Shown piece by piece: positions 13,050 through 22,725 of a stretch of 64,000 nucleotides of DNA. The stretch is from NCBI GenBank assembly GCA_021776655.1, contig JAJFFK010000012.1, positions 21,448-85,447 of the forward strand, given 5' to 3'. Source of the stretch: Henriciella sp. (GTDB taxonomy: Bacteria; Pseudomonadota; Alphaproteobacteria; Caulobacterales; Hyphomonadaceae). The notes under the pieces were generated by a model, which saw only the letters and a program-made list of their open reading frames with translations, was not told where the DNA came from and ran no database searches. Each line of letters opens with the position of its first letter. Within the stretch, counting starts at the first letter, position 1. A program made the translations under genes and the position numbers.

Positions 13050-13910
13050 ATGGAGATGATGATGGCCGATGGCTCTGCGCTTGCCGCGATACCACATGCC
13101 GAACAGGCGCCGCTCAAGCGCAAATCGCGCGCCAAGGCTGCACGGAAAACGCGCGCAAAGGTCCGCAAATTCAAAGTCGATTTCTGGGCCACTGATTTCA
13201 ATCTGACCGAGATTGGCATCATGAAGCGGACCCAGAATGAGGCGGCGTCGGATCAGTTCACCAAGGATATGGAGATCTATGGCCAGACGGTTGCCGATGG
13301 CGAGCGCACGTCGATCCTCGCGTTTCGCAAGGAGCTTTGGAAGAAGAACAAGGATTTCAAACGCCGTCTGGTGATCAAACTGTTCTCTGAAAACCTGCAT
13401 TGGCGTGGCACGATTGAGATGTTGCTTGGACGCTCGATGCAGCTGACGTTAGCGGCTGGTGGACGCGCGGTTCCGGCCTATTCGATCAATCTGGGGCGGC
13501 ACAGTCAGCTGATCCAATTGGAGCGTTCGGCGCACAGGTGGCCGCTGTTTCCGGAAGTGTTTTCGTTCTTCATTCAGACCGATAATGGCCCGCGTTTTTA
13601 TAAGCTGCGCCGCAATCTGATCTGTTTCGGGTCCGACTATACGCTGTACAGTCAGAAGGGCCGCAAGATTGGCCAGCTCGACAGTAAGCTGATCAATCTC
13701 GGTGGGGCGTGGAAAGTCAAGCTCGATCCCGACCATGCCAATGCAAAGCTGGAAGCGGTGTTGCAGCTGTTCTGCGCGATGCTGAAATTTAACCGGGCCG
13801 GGCGGCGGCATGTTGGGCGCTTGGCGCAGAAGGTTCTGCTTGGTCGCCTCTCGCCGCAGCTCGATCATCATGAAGAAGACCTCTACCAAAATCCACGGCA
13901 TCGCCGATAG
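13050..13910 (+). CDS. Hypothetical protein
   Basis: 286-aa ORF with basic N-terminus; no family recognised. Confidence 0.55.
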   Translation: MEMMMADGSALAAIPHAEQAPLKRKSRAKAARKTRAKVRKFKVDFWATDFNLTEIGIMKRTQNEAASDQFTKDMEIYGQTVADGERTSILAFRKELWKKNKDFKRRLVIKLFSENLHWRGTIEMLLGRSMQLTLAAGGRAVPAYSINLGRHSQLIQLERSAHRWPLFPEVFSFFIQTDNGPRFYKLRRNLICFGSDYTLYSQKGRKIGQLDSKLINLGGAWKVKLDPDHANAKLEAVLQLFCAMLKFNRAGRRHVGRLAQKVLLGRLSPQLDHHEEDLYQNPRHRR

Positions 13911-13913
13911 GGC

Positions 13914-14336
13914 CTATTTATCCAAGTGGTAGGTCAGTGCCATCGCGATGCAGTGGCGTAGCGGGTCGCCGGGCAATGGCTGGCTGACATCGAATAGCAG
14001 GGCGCGGTTGCCATCGAATTTCAGTTCTCCCGTGTAGAGATCGCGCCATTGGCTCAGCAGGCTGGTGTGGCAATTGACATACAGGGCGACCTCGCTGGGT
14101 GATTTTGGTTTCCACCCGAGGCGGACCGTCGTGCTGGATTTAGTTGCCTGGGTCATGTAAGCTGGTTCACCCCATTTCAGCGTCTCTGTCAGGGTGCCGA
14201 TGAGTGGATTGCTGGCGGCGGTCTCATAGATCAGTGCACGAATTTCCAGCAGATGCTTACGAGCCGCCGCCGGAAAATTGTCGAATACGGCTGCAGCAGG
14301 CTTGGCTGGTACTGTGTAGGCAGCAGTTTTCATCAT
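13914..14336 (-). CDS. DUF1801-like protein
   Basis: FPAAARKHLLEIRALIYETAASNPLIGTLTETLKWGEPAY pattern. Confidence 0.7.
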   Translation of the reverse strand: MMKTAAYTVPAKPAAAVFDNFPAAARKHLLEIRALIYETAASNPLIGTLTETLKWGEPAYMTQATKSSTTVRLGWKPKSPSEVALYVNCHTSLLSQWRDLYTGELKFDGNRALLFDVSQPLPGDPLRHCIAMALTYHLDK

Positions 14337-14391
14337 CTCTCACCCTCGTGCCGATCGCGCCATTTTAAGCGTATCGCCAGGAGCGACAAGC

Positions 14392-14769
14392 CTAGATCAA
14401 AGCCCAAGCGCCCAGACCTGCACCTAAAGCCAGCGCGAACAGGCCCCAACCACGTGAATGATGCTGGAAACCAATCCCGGCTGGCAGGCCGAGGATGAGT
14501 TGCGGGACTAACATGATCGCCAGACCTTCAACGGCCATCAAAGCGGTGAAAACGGTCACGAAGCCAGCCAGCGGGGTGGCGAAACTAAAATGTAAGGCGA
14601 GCAGGATCGCGCCGATAAAATAGATCATCACGCCGCATAGAAAGCTGAGCGCTGTATTGGCTTTCAAGCCGGCTATCATGTCCATATAGAAAGTCGGTGC
14701 GAACAGGATCTTCAAGGCGGCTATGACCATATAGCCGGCGAAAATCAGGGCGAGGATTTGGGTGGTCAT
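14392..14769 (-). CDS. Small integral membrane protein
   Basis: Four hydrophobic segments in 125 aa. Confidence 0.6.
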   Translation of the reverse strand: MTTQILALIFAGYMVIAALKILFAPTFYMDMIAGLKANTALSFLCGVMIYFIGAILLALHFSFATPLAGFVTVFTALMAVEGLAIMLVPQLILGLPAGIGFQHHSRGWGLFALALGAGLGAWALI

Positions 14770-14823
14770 CTAAGTCTCCTTTCGAGTAATAGGAACAGGG
14801 TTGAGGTGGGAAACGATTAGGGC

Positions 14824-15228
14824 TTGCTCAATAAGTATGTTTACTATAGCTATATGGTTATGGAACATACCGGTTATATATTATCACCACCAAATCTCGA
14901 CGCTGTATTTGCGGCGCTGGCTGACCCGACGCGGCGCTCAATTTTGGCGCGGTTGGCGGGCGGTGAGGCCTCGGTCAACGAGATCGCCTCGCCGTTCGAG
15001 ATCAGCCAACCGGCGATCTCAAAACATCTGAAAGTGCTGGAACGCGCCGGACTGATCGCGCGCGAGGTCGACAAACAACGCCGCCCAGCGCGTTTGAACG
15101 CCGAGCCAATGGCGGCGGCGGTCAAATGGCTGACCGAGTTCAAACAATATTGGGACGCCAGCTTCGATCAGCTCGATACGCTTCTGATGGACTTGAAACA
15201 AACACCTGGGGAAGGACCCAAAACATGA
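14824..15228 (+). CDS. ArsR-family HTH regulator
   Basis: DAVFAALADPTRRSILARLAGGEASVNEIASPFEISQPAISKHLKVLERAGLI. Confidence 0.92.
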   Translation: MLNKYVYYSYMVMEHTGYILSPPNLDAVFAALADPTRRSILARLAGGEASVNEIASPFEISQPAISKHLKVLERAGLIAREVDKQRRPARLNAEPMAAAVKWLTEFKQYWDASFDQLDTLLMDLKQTPGEGPKT

Positions 15229-15719
15229 GTGAATTACCTACCTATATCCTGGAGCGGGTCTTTGATGCGCCGCGCGATCTGGTCTGGAAGACCTGGACCG
15301 ATCCGGTCCTGCTGGCGCGCTGGTATGGACCAAATATTGAGACGATCATTCACCGCCTCGATGTGAAACCGGGCGGGCTGTGGCTCAACGAGATGAAGAT
15401 GGGCGAGCGTTCGGGCTATCAGCGCTCTGAATATACCGAAGTGACCCCGCCGGAACGGCTGGCGATGTTGATGTCGAATACAGACGCCGACTGGAACAAT
15501 GCGCCCAATCCGATGATGCCGAATTGGCCGAGCACATTGCTGACCGTGGTGACGTTTGAGGAAGATGCGGGCAAGACACATATGCGCCTGGCCTGGAGCC
15601 CGCACGGTGCGAGCGAGGCGGAAATCGCGGCATTTGCCGCCGCGATGGACGGGCTTGGTAAGGGCTGGGGCGCTGGTATGGTGTTGCTGGAAGAATTGCT
15701 GAGCGAGTTGCAGGCCTGA
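15225..15719 (+). CDS. SRPBCC (AHSA1-like) protein
   Basis: MSELPTYILERVFDAPRDLVWKTWTDPVLLARWYGP; ATGA overlap with the ArsR gene, the classic pair. Confidence 0.88.
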   Translation: MSELPTYILERVFDAPRDLVWKTWTDPVLLARWYGPNIETIIHRLDVKPGGLWLNEMKMGERSGYQRSEYTEVTPPERLAMLMSNTDADWNNAPNPMMPNWPSTLLTVVTFEEDAGKTHMRLAWSPHGASEAEIAAFAAAMDGLGKGWGAGMVLLEELLSELQA

Positions 15720-15776
15720 TTTTGGATTTGACCTGCGCCGCGAATACGGTGCAGGTAGCCTGAAACTGGAGGGAAT

Positions 15777-16184
15777 ATGATGACCGCTTTTGCAGCTGTA
15801 ACACTATATGCCGGACTATTTGTGCTGCTATTTCTGGCACTGAAACTGAACACCGGGCGGGTGCGCGCCGGGGCGAAAGTCAGTATTGGTGATGGTGGCA
15901 GCGAAGATATGCAGCGCGCCATGCGGGTTCAGGGTAATGCGGTTGAAGATGTCCCGATTGTTCTGTTCGGCCTGTTCGGGCTGGCCGCTTTGGCGGCGCC
16001 TGTGATGCTGATCCATGGCTTTGGCGCGACGTTTATGGTGTTACGAGTGCTACATGCGCTTGGCCTTGGCGGCGCCAAAGGCGTGGGGATTGGCCGCTTG
16101 ATCGGCACACTGGGCACGGCGCTGTTGATGCTGGCTCTGGGCGGAACTTGTATCTATTTCGCACTGAATCACGTGCCTGTTTAG
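15777..16184 (+). CDS. MAPEG-family membrane protein
   Basis: LNTGRVRAG...MQRAMRVQGNAVEDVPIVLFGLFGL, MAPEG-like topology. Confidence 0.8.
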   Translation: MMTAFAAVTLYAGLFVLLFLALKLNTGRVRAGAKVSIGDGGSEDMQRAMRVQGNAVEDVPIVLFGLFGLAALAAPVMLIHGFGATFMVLRVLHALGLGGAKGVGIGRLIGTLGTALLMLALGGTCIYFALNHVPV

Positions 16185-16528
16185 AGCAAGTCTGCCTGAA
16201 CGGTTTTTGACCAGCTGATATAGACCTTGCCGCTCGCTTCTATGACCGGGCGTTTGATCAGGGTTGGATGGACGATCAGCAAGCTGGCCGGATCACCTGC
16301 CCGCTCGGCTTCTGACAAGCCGCGCCATGTGGTTGAGCGTGTATTGAGCAACAGGTCTGGCCCCGTCGCCGCAAGCCAGACCGGAACTTTTGCGGCGAGA
16401 TCAGTATCGGCGCGAATGTCGACAAAACGAGCCTGTTTCCCTGCTGCCTCAAGCGCTTTCAGCGCCTTTTTGCAGGTGTCGCAATTTTTCAAACCATAGA
16501 GGATATACGGCATGGGCGGGTCTCTCAT
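16181..16528 (-). CDS. ArsC/Spx-family reductase-like protein
   Basis: YILYGLKNCDTCKKALKALEAAGK; LLIVHPTLIKRPVIE. Confidence 0.85.
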   Translation of the reverse strand: MRDPPMPYILYGLKNCDTCKKALKALEAAGKQARFVDIRADTDLAAKVPVWLAATGPDLLLNTRSTTWRGLSEAERAGDPASLLIVHPTLIKRPVIEASGKVYISWSKTVQADLL

Positions 16529-16535
16529 TTAGGGG

Positions 16536-16772
16536 TCAGGTCTCGTCGATATAGATCTCGCCATCAAGATCATCGAGCTTTGATTGCAGGTGCGCGCGGA
16601 CATCTTGCACGGCTTGATTATAGATGCCGGGGCCAAGCGTTTCGATCATCAGGTCGAGGATTTGGCCGGCGCGGAAATCGCTGAGCACGTCGTCAAAATC
16701 GCTTTGGAACCGTGATTGTATCTGGCTGATAAGGGTCGCGCGGCGGTCTGGGCTGAGGCTTATTTTCTGCAT
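16536..16772 (-). CDS. DUF2164-like protein
   Basis: 78 aa; GLGPxIYNQAVQDVRAHLQSKLDDLDGEIY pattern. Confidence 0.7.
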   Translation of the reverse strand: MQKISLSPDRRATLISQIQSRFQSDFDDVLSDFRAGQILDLMIETLGPGIYNQAVQDVRAHLQSKLDDLDGEIYIDET

Positions 16773-16872
16773 ATCTTGATCTCTTAAACAAAATTGCGGT
16801 TATGTTCGAGTGGTCGCGACGGAAACCGCGGTGAAACACGTTTAATACCTGTCTGGATGAGAGAAATTTATC

Positions 16873-17985
16873 ATGCGCAAACCAAGTCTCCTGCCTTTGA
16901 TCGCGGCAGCGTTCGCCTTAACCGCGTGCGGCGGGGGTGGGTCGAGTGCGCCGCCGCCGGTGGTTTCACGACCACCGCCCCCTCCTCCACCACCGCCGCC
17001 TGTACTCGATTTCAGTGCGGTTCAGGCGCGAGTTGATACTGCGAGCGTTGCCAATATGGCGGTTTTGGTCGGTGATGCGTCCGGCGTACTGTTTGCCTAT
17101 GAAAAGGGCACCTATCGCCGGGACGGCACTGTATTTGTCGCTTCAGCATCCAAGATGATGGTCGGGTTGACCGTCTGGGCATCGATTGAGGCGGGACAGA
17201 TGAGCGTGGCCGATCAGCCGCAGGACCATATCGGGTTCTGGACCAATATTGCGGGCGATGGGCGCAGCGAGATCAGCCTCGATCAACTTCTGGGGTTCAC
17301 ATCTGGCTTCAACGAGCCGCCGAGCAATCCAGGGTGTATCAGTCAGGCAAGTTTCACATTGAGTGCCTGTGTTGAGAACATTTACGATGATGGCTTGGAC
17401 ACGATGGCGGGCACGAGTTTCTATTATGGCCCTGAACATATGCAGATCGCGGCTCTGATGCTGGTAGGGGCTGAAGGCCAGAGTTTTAGCCAAGTCATGC
17501 GAACGCGCGTTTTGGACCTTGTCGGGGCGAGCACGCAGACAGTCTATTCTGCGCTCGCAGGAGATAATCCGCGCTATTCGGGCAATTTACGCTCGACGGC
17601 TGATGATTTTGCCTTGGTTCTCACAGCCATTTTGAACGGGGACCTGGTTGCTGACCGAGCCGGCTACTTACGGGACCGCACGGCCGGCGTGACATTTGGC
17701 CACCGTCCGCCAGGACTGGATGGCAGCAGCGGCCGCGACTGGCATTATGGTTTCGGATTCTGGAAGGAATGCGATGATTTGACCTACACCTCGGCGTGTG
17801 ACGACGCTCCGGTCATTTCCTCGCCTGGCGCTTTCGGATTCACGCCGTGGATTGATTTCGACAAAGGTTATTGGGGCATTATTGCCATGCAGGAAGTTCC
17901 CTCTGGGAGTTTCTCCCCCGTCAATTTCAGTGTTGGTCTGGAACAGGATATCCAGCCCCTGATCGAAGCGGCGCTAGGGCTGTAG
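16873..17985 (+). CDS. Serine hydrolase (beta-lactamase/PBP-like) lipoprotein
   Basis: Lipobox ALTACGGGG, proline-rich linker, SASKMMVGL (SxxK). Confidence 0.75.
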   Translation: MRKPSLLPLIAAAFALTACGGGGSSAPPPVVSRPPPPPPPPPPVLDFSAVQARVDTASVANMAVLVGDASGVLFAYEKGTYRRDGTVFVASASKMMVGLTVWASIEAGQMSVADQPQDHIGFWTNIAGDGRSEISLDQLLGFTSGFNEPPSNPGCISQASFTLSACVENIYDDGLDTMAGTSFYYGPEHMQIAALMLVGAEGQSFSQVMRTRVLDLVGASTQTVYSALAGDNPRYSGNLRSTADDFALVLTAILNGDLVADRAGYLRDRTAGVTFGHRPPGLDGSSGRDWHYGFGFWKECDDLTYTSACDDAPVISSPGAFGFTPWIDFDKGYWGIIAMQEVPSGSFSPVNFSVGLEQDIQPLIEAALGL

Positions 17986-18045
17986 CCTGGCATCAGATTG
18001 GCTATTAAGAATGTGTAAACCAGCTTGGCGCAGACTTGTGTGATT

Positions 18046-19566
18046 ATGAATTGGCACAGGTTATTTGGGGGAGCTGCGCTTGCAGCATTTGCGCTATTGT
18101 TTGGTTCTGGGGCAGCGTTGGCTGCGCCGGGCGACATCTTGTTGTCTGACAATTTTGACGCCGGTGCCGGGTGCACAGCATTGGCCCCGACCTGGACGAC
18201 GACCGATACCAATCTCAGCGGGATTGGCACGCACACGTCAAACTCTGGAAATTGTTCAATGTTCACACGCGGCAGCGCGGTCAGCATTACCGGCCCCGTG
18301 ATTGACCTGTCAGCGACGATTGGCGCTGATCTGGACGGTTGGTGGCGTCAGGGTGCGGACTCGTTCAGTGAAGATGTCGATGCTGGCGAAGACCTGGTGC
18401 TTGAATTTAGCGACGCGTCGGGCTTCTGGATTGAGCTGATTACCTATCCTGGTTCAGAACCGCCAGGTACAATTCAATTGTTCAATCTTAGCTTGCCGTC
18501 AAATGCCTTTCACGCCAATTTTCAGCTACGCTTCCGGCAGGTTGGCGGCAGTGGTGGGCCGCCCGCTAATGGTGGCATCGGTTGGGATTACTGGCACATT
18601 GACGATATTGTCATCACCGAGACGGCATCCCTGCCGCCGCCGCCTGCGACCTCCAACCTTGCGGCCAATACGTGCGACGATTTCGAAAATGGCTTTGGCA
18701 ATTGGACGACGACCAGTGCAACACGTTCCGGCATCAATGGCGCCACGTTCAACTCGGCCAGCAATTCGCTCTTCCTGCGCCATGACACAGTGGCGACGAC
18801 GTCCTTGCCGTTCAATTCTGGCGGGGTGAATGAGATCACTGTCTGGGTGCGGCGCGGCTCAGATGCATTCAGTGAAAACCCGGAAAGTGGCGAGAACCTG
18901 ACGCTTGAATACTTGAATAGCAGCTCGGTCTGGGTTGGGTTGGAAACCTTTAATGGCAATGGTGGACAGGGCCAGATCTTCAACCGCACCTATGCGCTGC
19001 CAGGCTCGGCGCAGCACACCAATTTCCGGGTTCGCTTCGCATATTCTTTTGGCAGCGGTGTCGACTTCGACTATTGGCATGTTGATGACATCTGCTTCAA
19101 CGGCGCGGGGCCGGATTTTGCGGTGCAGAAAAGCGTCACGATTGAAGAAGACCCGATCAATGGCACGACCAATGCTTTAGGTATTCCCGGGGCTTGGGCG
19201 ATCTATTCGATTACGGTGACCAATAATGGCGCGGGCAGTGTCGATGCCGGATCGATGCGGATTGGCGACCTGATCGATCCGCAAACAGTTTTGTTTACCG
19301 GCGATTTTGACGGGTTCGGGTCGCCGTTCCGATTTACCGATGGCACGGGTGTAAATTCGAGCGGTCTGTCGCTGGCCTATGGCGGGGTTGCCTCGACCAG
19401 TGACGGCGTGACGTTTAACAGTTCTGGCGGCACCAGCATTGTCCCGAATGGTGGGTTCGACCCGGCGGTGGCGAGCTTTGATCTGCAATTTACCGGCGCG
19501 ATGAACGGCACAGGCAGCGGCGGCAACCCGGCATTTACAATTGAGTACCGGGTTCTGGTCGAGTAG
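18046..19566 (+). CDS. Secreted protein with duplicated MAM/concanavalin-like domain and C-terminal DUF11-like segment
   Basis: Signal peptide; two internal repeats ending DYWHIDDIVI and DYWHVDDICF; C-terminal YSITVTNNGAGSVDAGSMRIGDLIDP. Confidence 0.65.
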   Translation: MNWHRLFGGAALAAFALLFGSGAALAAPGDILLSDNFDAGAGCTALAPTWTTTDTNLSGIGTHTSNSGNCSMFTRGSAVSITGPVIDLSATIGADLDGWWRQGADSFSEDVDAGEDLVLEFSDASGFWIELITYPGSEPPGTIQLFNLSLPSNAFHANFQLRFRQVGGSGGPPANGGIGWDYWHIDDIVITETASLPPPPATSNLAANTCDDFENGFGNWTTTSATRSGINGATFNSASNSLFLRHDTVATTSLPFNSGGVNEITVWVRRGSDAFSENPESGENLTLEYLNSSSVWVGLETFNGNGGQGQIFNRTYALPGSAQHTNFRVRFAYSFGSGVDFDYWHVDDICFNGAGPDFAVQKSVTIEEDPINGTTNALGIPGAWAIYSITVTNNGAGSVDAGSMRIGDLIDPQTVLFTGDFDGFGSPFRFTDGTGVNSSGLSLAYGGVASTSDGVTFNSSGGTSIVPNGGFDPAVASFDLQFTGAMNGTGSGGNPAFTIEYRVLVE

Positions 19567-19567
19567 G

Positions 19568-20341
19568 TTACTCGACGACGCCGACAATTGGTCCCATGTC
19601 GAAGCCGGGATCATTGCGGTCAAGCCCGGGGGCATAGAGGCGGCTGACCTGACCATCCAGAAAGAGCGCATTGCCAGCGTTCAGGGTGTCGCGAAACAGG
19701 GTCGCAAACTCGTAAAATGTTACCGTGCCTTCAGAGATCGCAAAATGAACCGTCAGGCCATCCGCCGACACGCCGACACCGTTGCGGCGTTTTCGCGAGG
19801 TTCCACTTGGGCTGAGTTGTGGGTGTAATGCGCCATCAATCACCAGCATTGGACCTGATTGAGTGGCGTAGCGTGCAGGCATTTGGCGGCTGAGGAATAT
19901 CTCGCTTTCTGTCACCCCGGCTCGATCGCTGGTCAGCCAGAACACCCCGTTTGGGCGCATATGAAAGTTGCCGGGACCGTCATTTATATTGACACTGGCC
20001 TGATCACCGGACGGGTCGCGGTAGAAACCAACCGGGCGTCGGTCTTCGTGATACATGCCGCCATTCATCGCGAACACAAGCGTCTCGCCTTGCTCATCGA
20101 GTTCACGCGTGAGGATATCGAATTGCAAATAGGGTTCGCCCGCAGCATCACTGTGAAACAGGCGAATATCATCGCGCGCCGCGTTGAACGTACAGACAGT
20201 ATAGGTATTGCCCGAATGCGGAACCGCACGACAAGGCTCGCTTTGAAGATGATCAGCGCCGTTTGAGGATGGCGCATTGCAGGCGGTGAGCAAAGTCAGA
20301 GCGAGGCTGATGAGCAAGACTGCGCGCACATGATCCTCCAA
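19568..20341 (-). CDS. Phosphodiester glycosidase (NAGPA)-family protein
   Basis: LVFAMNGGMYHEDRRPVGFY... NGVFWLTSDRAGV... FATLFRDTLNAGNALFLDGQVSRLY. Confidence 0.75.
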   Translation of the reverse strand: MEDHVRAVLLISLALTLLTACNAPSSNGADHLQSEPCRAVPHSGNTYTVCTFNAARDDIRLFHSDAAGEPYLQFDILTRELDEQGETLVFAMNGGMYHEDRRPVGFYRDPSGDQASVNINDGPGNFHMRPNGVFWLTSDRAGVTESEIFLSRQMPARYATQSGPMLVIDGALHPQLSPSGTSRKRRNGVGVSADGLTVHFAISEGTVTFYEFATLFRDTLNAGNALFLDGQVSRLYAPGLDRNDPGFDMGPIVGVVE

Positions 20342-20470
20342 AATCTGATCGCTGCCAGCGGTAATTATGCGCTGGTTCTGTCAATCTTGGAAGTCTTTGC
20401 TGCGGCGATCAACGGAGTATTCATTCTAACCTGCCACAAGCAACGGGTAGAGGTGAGCGGAACCCAAAAC

Positions 20471-22714
20471 ATGAACGAAATTGCGAGTGTGCGTGCGGGC
20501 CGAGTGAACGGCTTGATTTCAAAACTGGGTGCCAGCCCATATGTCGCAACAGTCTTCCTGTCGGCAGCTCTGGTTTTCCTGGTGCAGCCAATGTTTGCCA
20601 AAATGGCAACCCCGCTATTGGGCGGCTCTCCCAGCGTTTGGAATGTTTCGCTGGTGTGTTTCCAGGCGGCGCTTCTGCTCGGCTATGCCTATGCCCATAC
20701 GCTCAACCATTTTGTAAAATCAGTCCGCAAGCAAGTGGTGATCCATGGCAGCTTGTTACTGATCGCAGGCCTGGTTCTGCCATTTCAGCTGTCAGGCTTG
20801 ATGGGCGATCCTGATCCGAGCCAGCCAACCTTGTGGCTGATCGGCGTGTTCGCCTTGTCGATTGCGCCGCCATTTGCAGTTATCTCAGCCTCTGCGCCGT
20901 TGATTCAGAGCTGGTATAGCCGTTCGGGCCGCGCGGATGCGCACGATCCCTACCATCTGTACGGTGCCAGCAATATCGGCTCGCTGCTTGGGCTGGCCGC
21001 TTATCCATTGCTGCTCGAGCCATTGTTCCCGCTGGCCGTGCAGGGGCAAGCCTGGACGATGGGATATGGCGCATTGGCGCTGTTCTTGATGGCGTCTGGG
21101 CTGATTGCATCGACCGGATCGGCAAGCCATCAGGCCGCCCTGGTGACACGCGCGCCGTCCAAGCCGAACGTGTCCGTAGCCAGCAAGACCCTGTGGCAGC
21201 AGCGCCTGTGGTGGATCACTCTGGCCTTCATTCCTTCCAGCCTTCTGGTTGGTGTGACCACGCATATTGCCACTGATGTTGCCAGCGCGCCGTTCCTCTG
21301 GGCACCGCCACTGATGCTGTATATCGGCTCATTCATTATCGTGTTTGCAAAGCGCCCGCCGATCCGTCTGGACGCGTCTTTACGGTACCTGCCTTTGGCG
21401 GTTGCCGCAGCCATTCTGGCCCTGCCATCGATCTCAGGCGTGCCGCTGCTCCTGTCCTTCTTCCTGCATCTTGGCGTCTTGTTCATGGCGGCTCTGGCCT
21501 GCCACGGATTAATGGCCAAGGATCGGCCAGAGGCCTCCCGGCTGACCGAGTTCTATTTGCTGATGTCGCTCGGCGGTGTCCTTGGCGGCGCGTTCAATGC
21601 CTTGCTGGTGCCGTTTATCTTCAATGGCGTGACGGAATATCCGCTGATGCTGATCGCCGTCTTGCTGGTGCGTCCAGAGGCGCGCTGGATGGGTGTCGGA
21701 CGGACCCGTGTTTGGACGCTGGCGGCGATGACCGCTCTGGTGATAGCACTGGTGCTGCGCCTGACCATTGATGCTGATCTAGGGGTGCTGGCTTTTCGTG
21801 GCGTGTTGGCTTTGGCGGTTCTGGCAATTGTTCTGGGCCGGGAATGCCGCGCGGCACCGGCGATTGCCGCGGCCTGTGCCTGGGGTGTTGGTCTGGCGGC
21901 TAATCCGGTTGCAGGCGGCATTGCCGAGCGCGGGTTCTTCGGCGTGGTCAAAGTTGTCGAGAAAGGTGAGCACCGTCTGATGATGCATGGCACAACCCTG
22001 CATGGCGCACAGTATATTCGCGGCGTGGATCATTTGCGGCCGACAACTTATTATGCCCCAGAGGCGCCTATCGGGCAGGTCTTTGCCGCCCATACTGCGC
22101 CGGGCCGGGTTGGTGTGATTGGTCTCGGCACCGGATCGGTGGCCTGCTATGCCCGCGAAGGGCAGCGTTATACCTATTACGAGATTGACCCATTGGTCGC
22201 GAAGTTTGCCAGTGATCCGGCCTATTTCAGCTATTTGTCATCGTGTACGCCAGAGGCAGATATTGTCCTCGGCGATGGCCGCTTGACCCTCGCAGCCGAA
22301 CCGGCAGGTGATTTCGAGCTTCTGCTGATTGATGCCTTTTCGTCCGATTCCGTGCCAGCGCACCTGCTGACGCGCGAGGCGGTGGCACTTTATGTTTCAC
22401 GTCTGTCAGACGACGGTGTTCTGGTCATGCATGTTTCGAACAAGCATATGAGCTTGCAGCATGTGGTCGCACGCATTGCCGGCGAGCTTGGCGTTCCGGC
22501 CCGGGCGCAGCTCTATTGGGCCGAGCCTGTAAATGGCGACAAGTTCCGCTCACAGACAAGCCAGGTGATTGTTCTGGCCAAGACCGATGCCGCCTTGGCG
22601 CGGTTTGAGGGTGACGCGCGTTGGCAGGCCTTGATCTCAGACGGCAAACGTCCCTGGACCGACAATTATTCAAATGTCATCGGCGCGATTTGGGAAAAAA
22701 TCCGCGAAGAGTAG
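20471..22714 (+). CDS. Polytopic membrane protein fused to a spermidine-synthase-like domain
   Basis: Many hydrophobic segments, then GVIGLGTGSVACYAREGQRYTYYEIDPLV and LLIDAFSSDSVPAHLLTREAVALY. Confidence 0.85.
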   Translation: MNEIASVRAGRVNGLISKLGASPYVATVFLSAALVFLVQPMFAKMATPLLGGSPSVWNVSLVCFQAALLLGYAYAHTLNHFVKSVRKQVVIHGSLLLIAGLVLPFQLSGLMGDPDPSQPTLWLIGVFALSIAPPFAVISASAPLIQSWYSRSGRADAHDPYHLYGASNIGSLLGLAAYPLLLEPLFPLAVQGQAWTMGYGALALFLMASGLIASTGSASHQAALVTRAPSKPNVSVASKTLWQQRLWWITLAFIPSSLLVGVTTHIATDVASAPFLWAPPLMLYIGSFIIVFAKRPPIRLDASLRYLPLAVAAAILALPSISGVPLLLSFFLHLGVLFMAALACHGLMAKDRPEASRLTEFYLLMSLGGVLGGAFNALLVPFIFNGVTEYPLMLIAVLLVRPEARWMGVGRTRVWTLAAMTALVIALVLRLTIDADLGVLAFRGVLALAVLAIVLGRECRAAPAIAAACAWGVGLAANPVAGGIAERGFFGVVKVVEKGEHRLMMHGTTLHGAQYIRGVDHLRPTTYYAPEAPIGQVFAAHTAPGRVGVIGLGTGSVACYAREGQRYTYYEIDPLVAKFASDPAYFSYLSSCTPEADIVLGDGRLTLAAEPAGDFELLLIDAFSSDSVPAHLLTREAVALYVSRLSDDGVLVMHVSNKHMSLQHVVARIAGELGVPARAQLYWAEPVNGDKFRSQTSQVIVLAKTDAALARFEGDARWQALISDGKRPWTDNYSNVIGAIWEKIREE

Positions 22715-22725
22715 AGCCTGGGCCG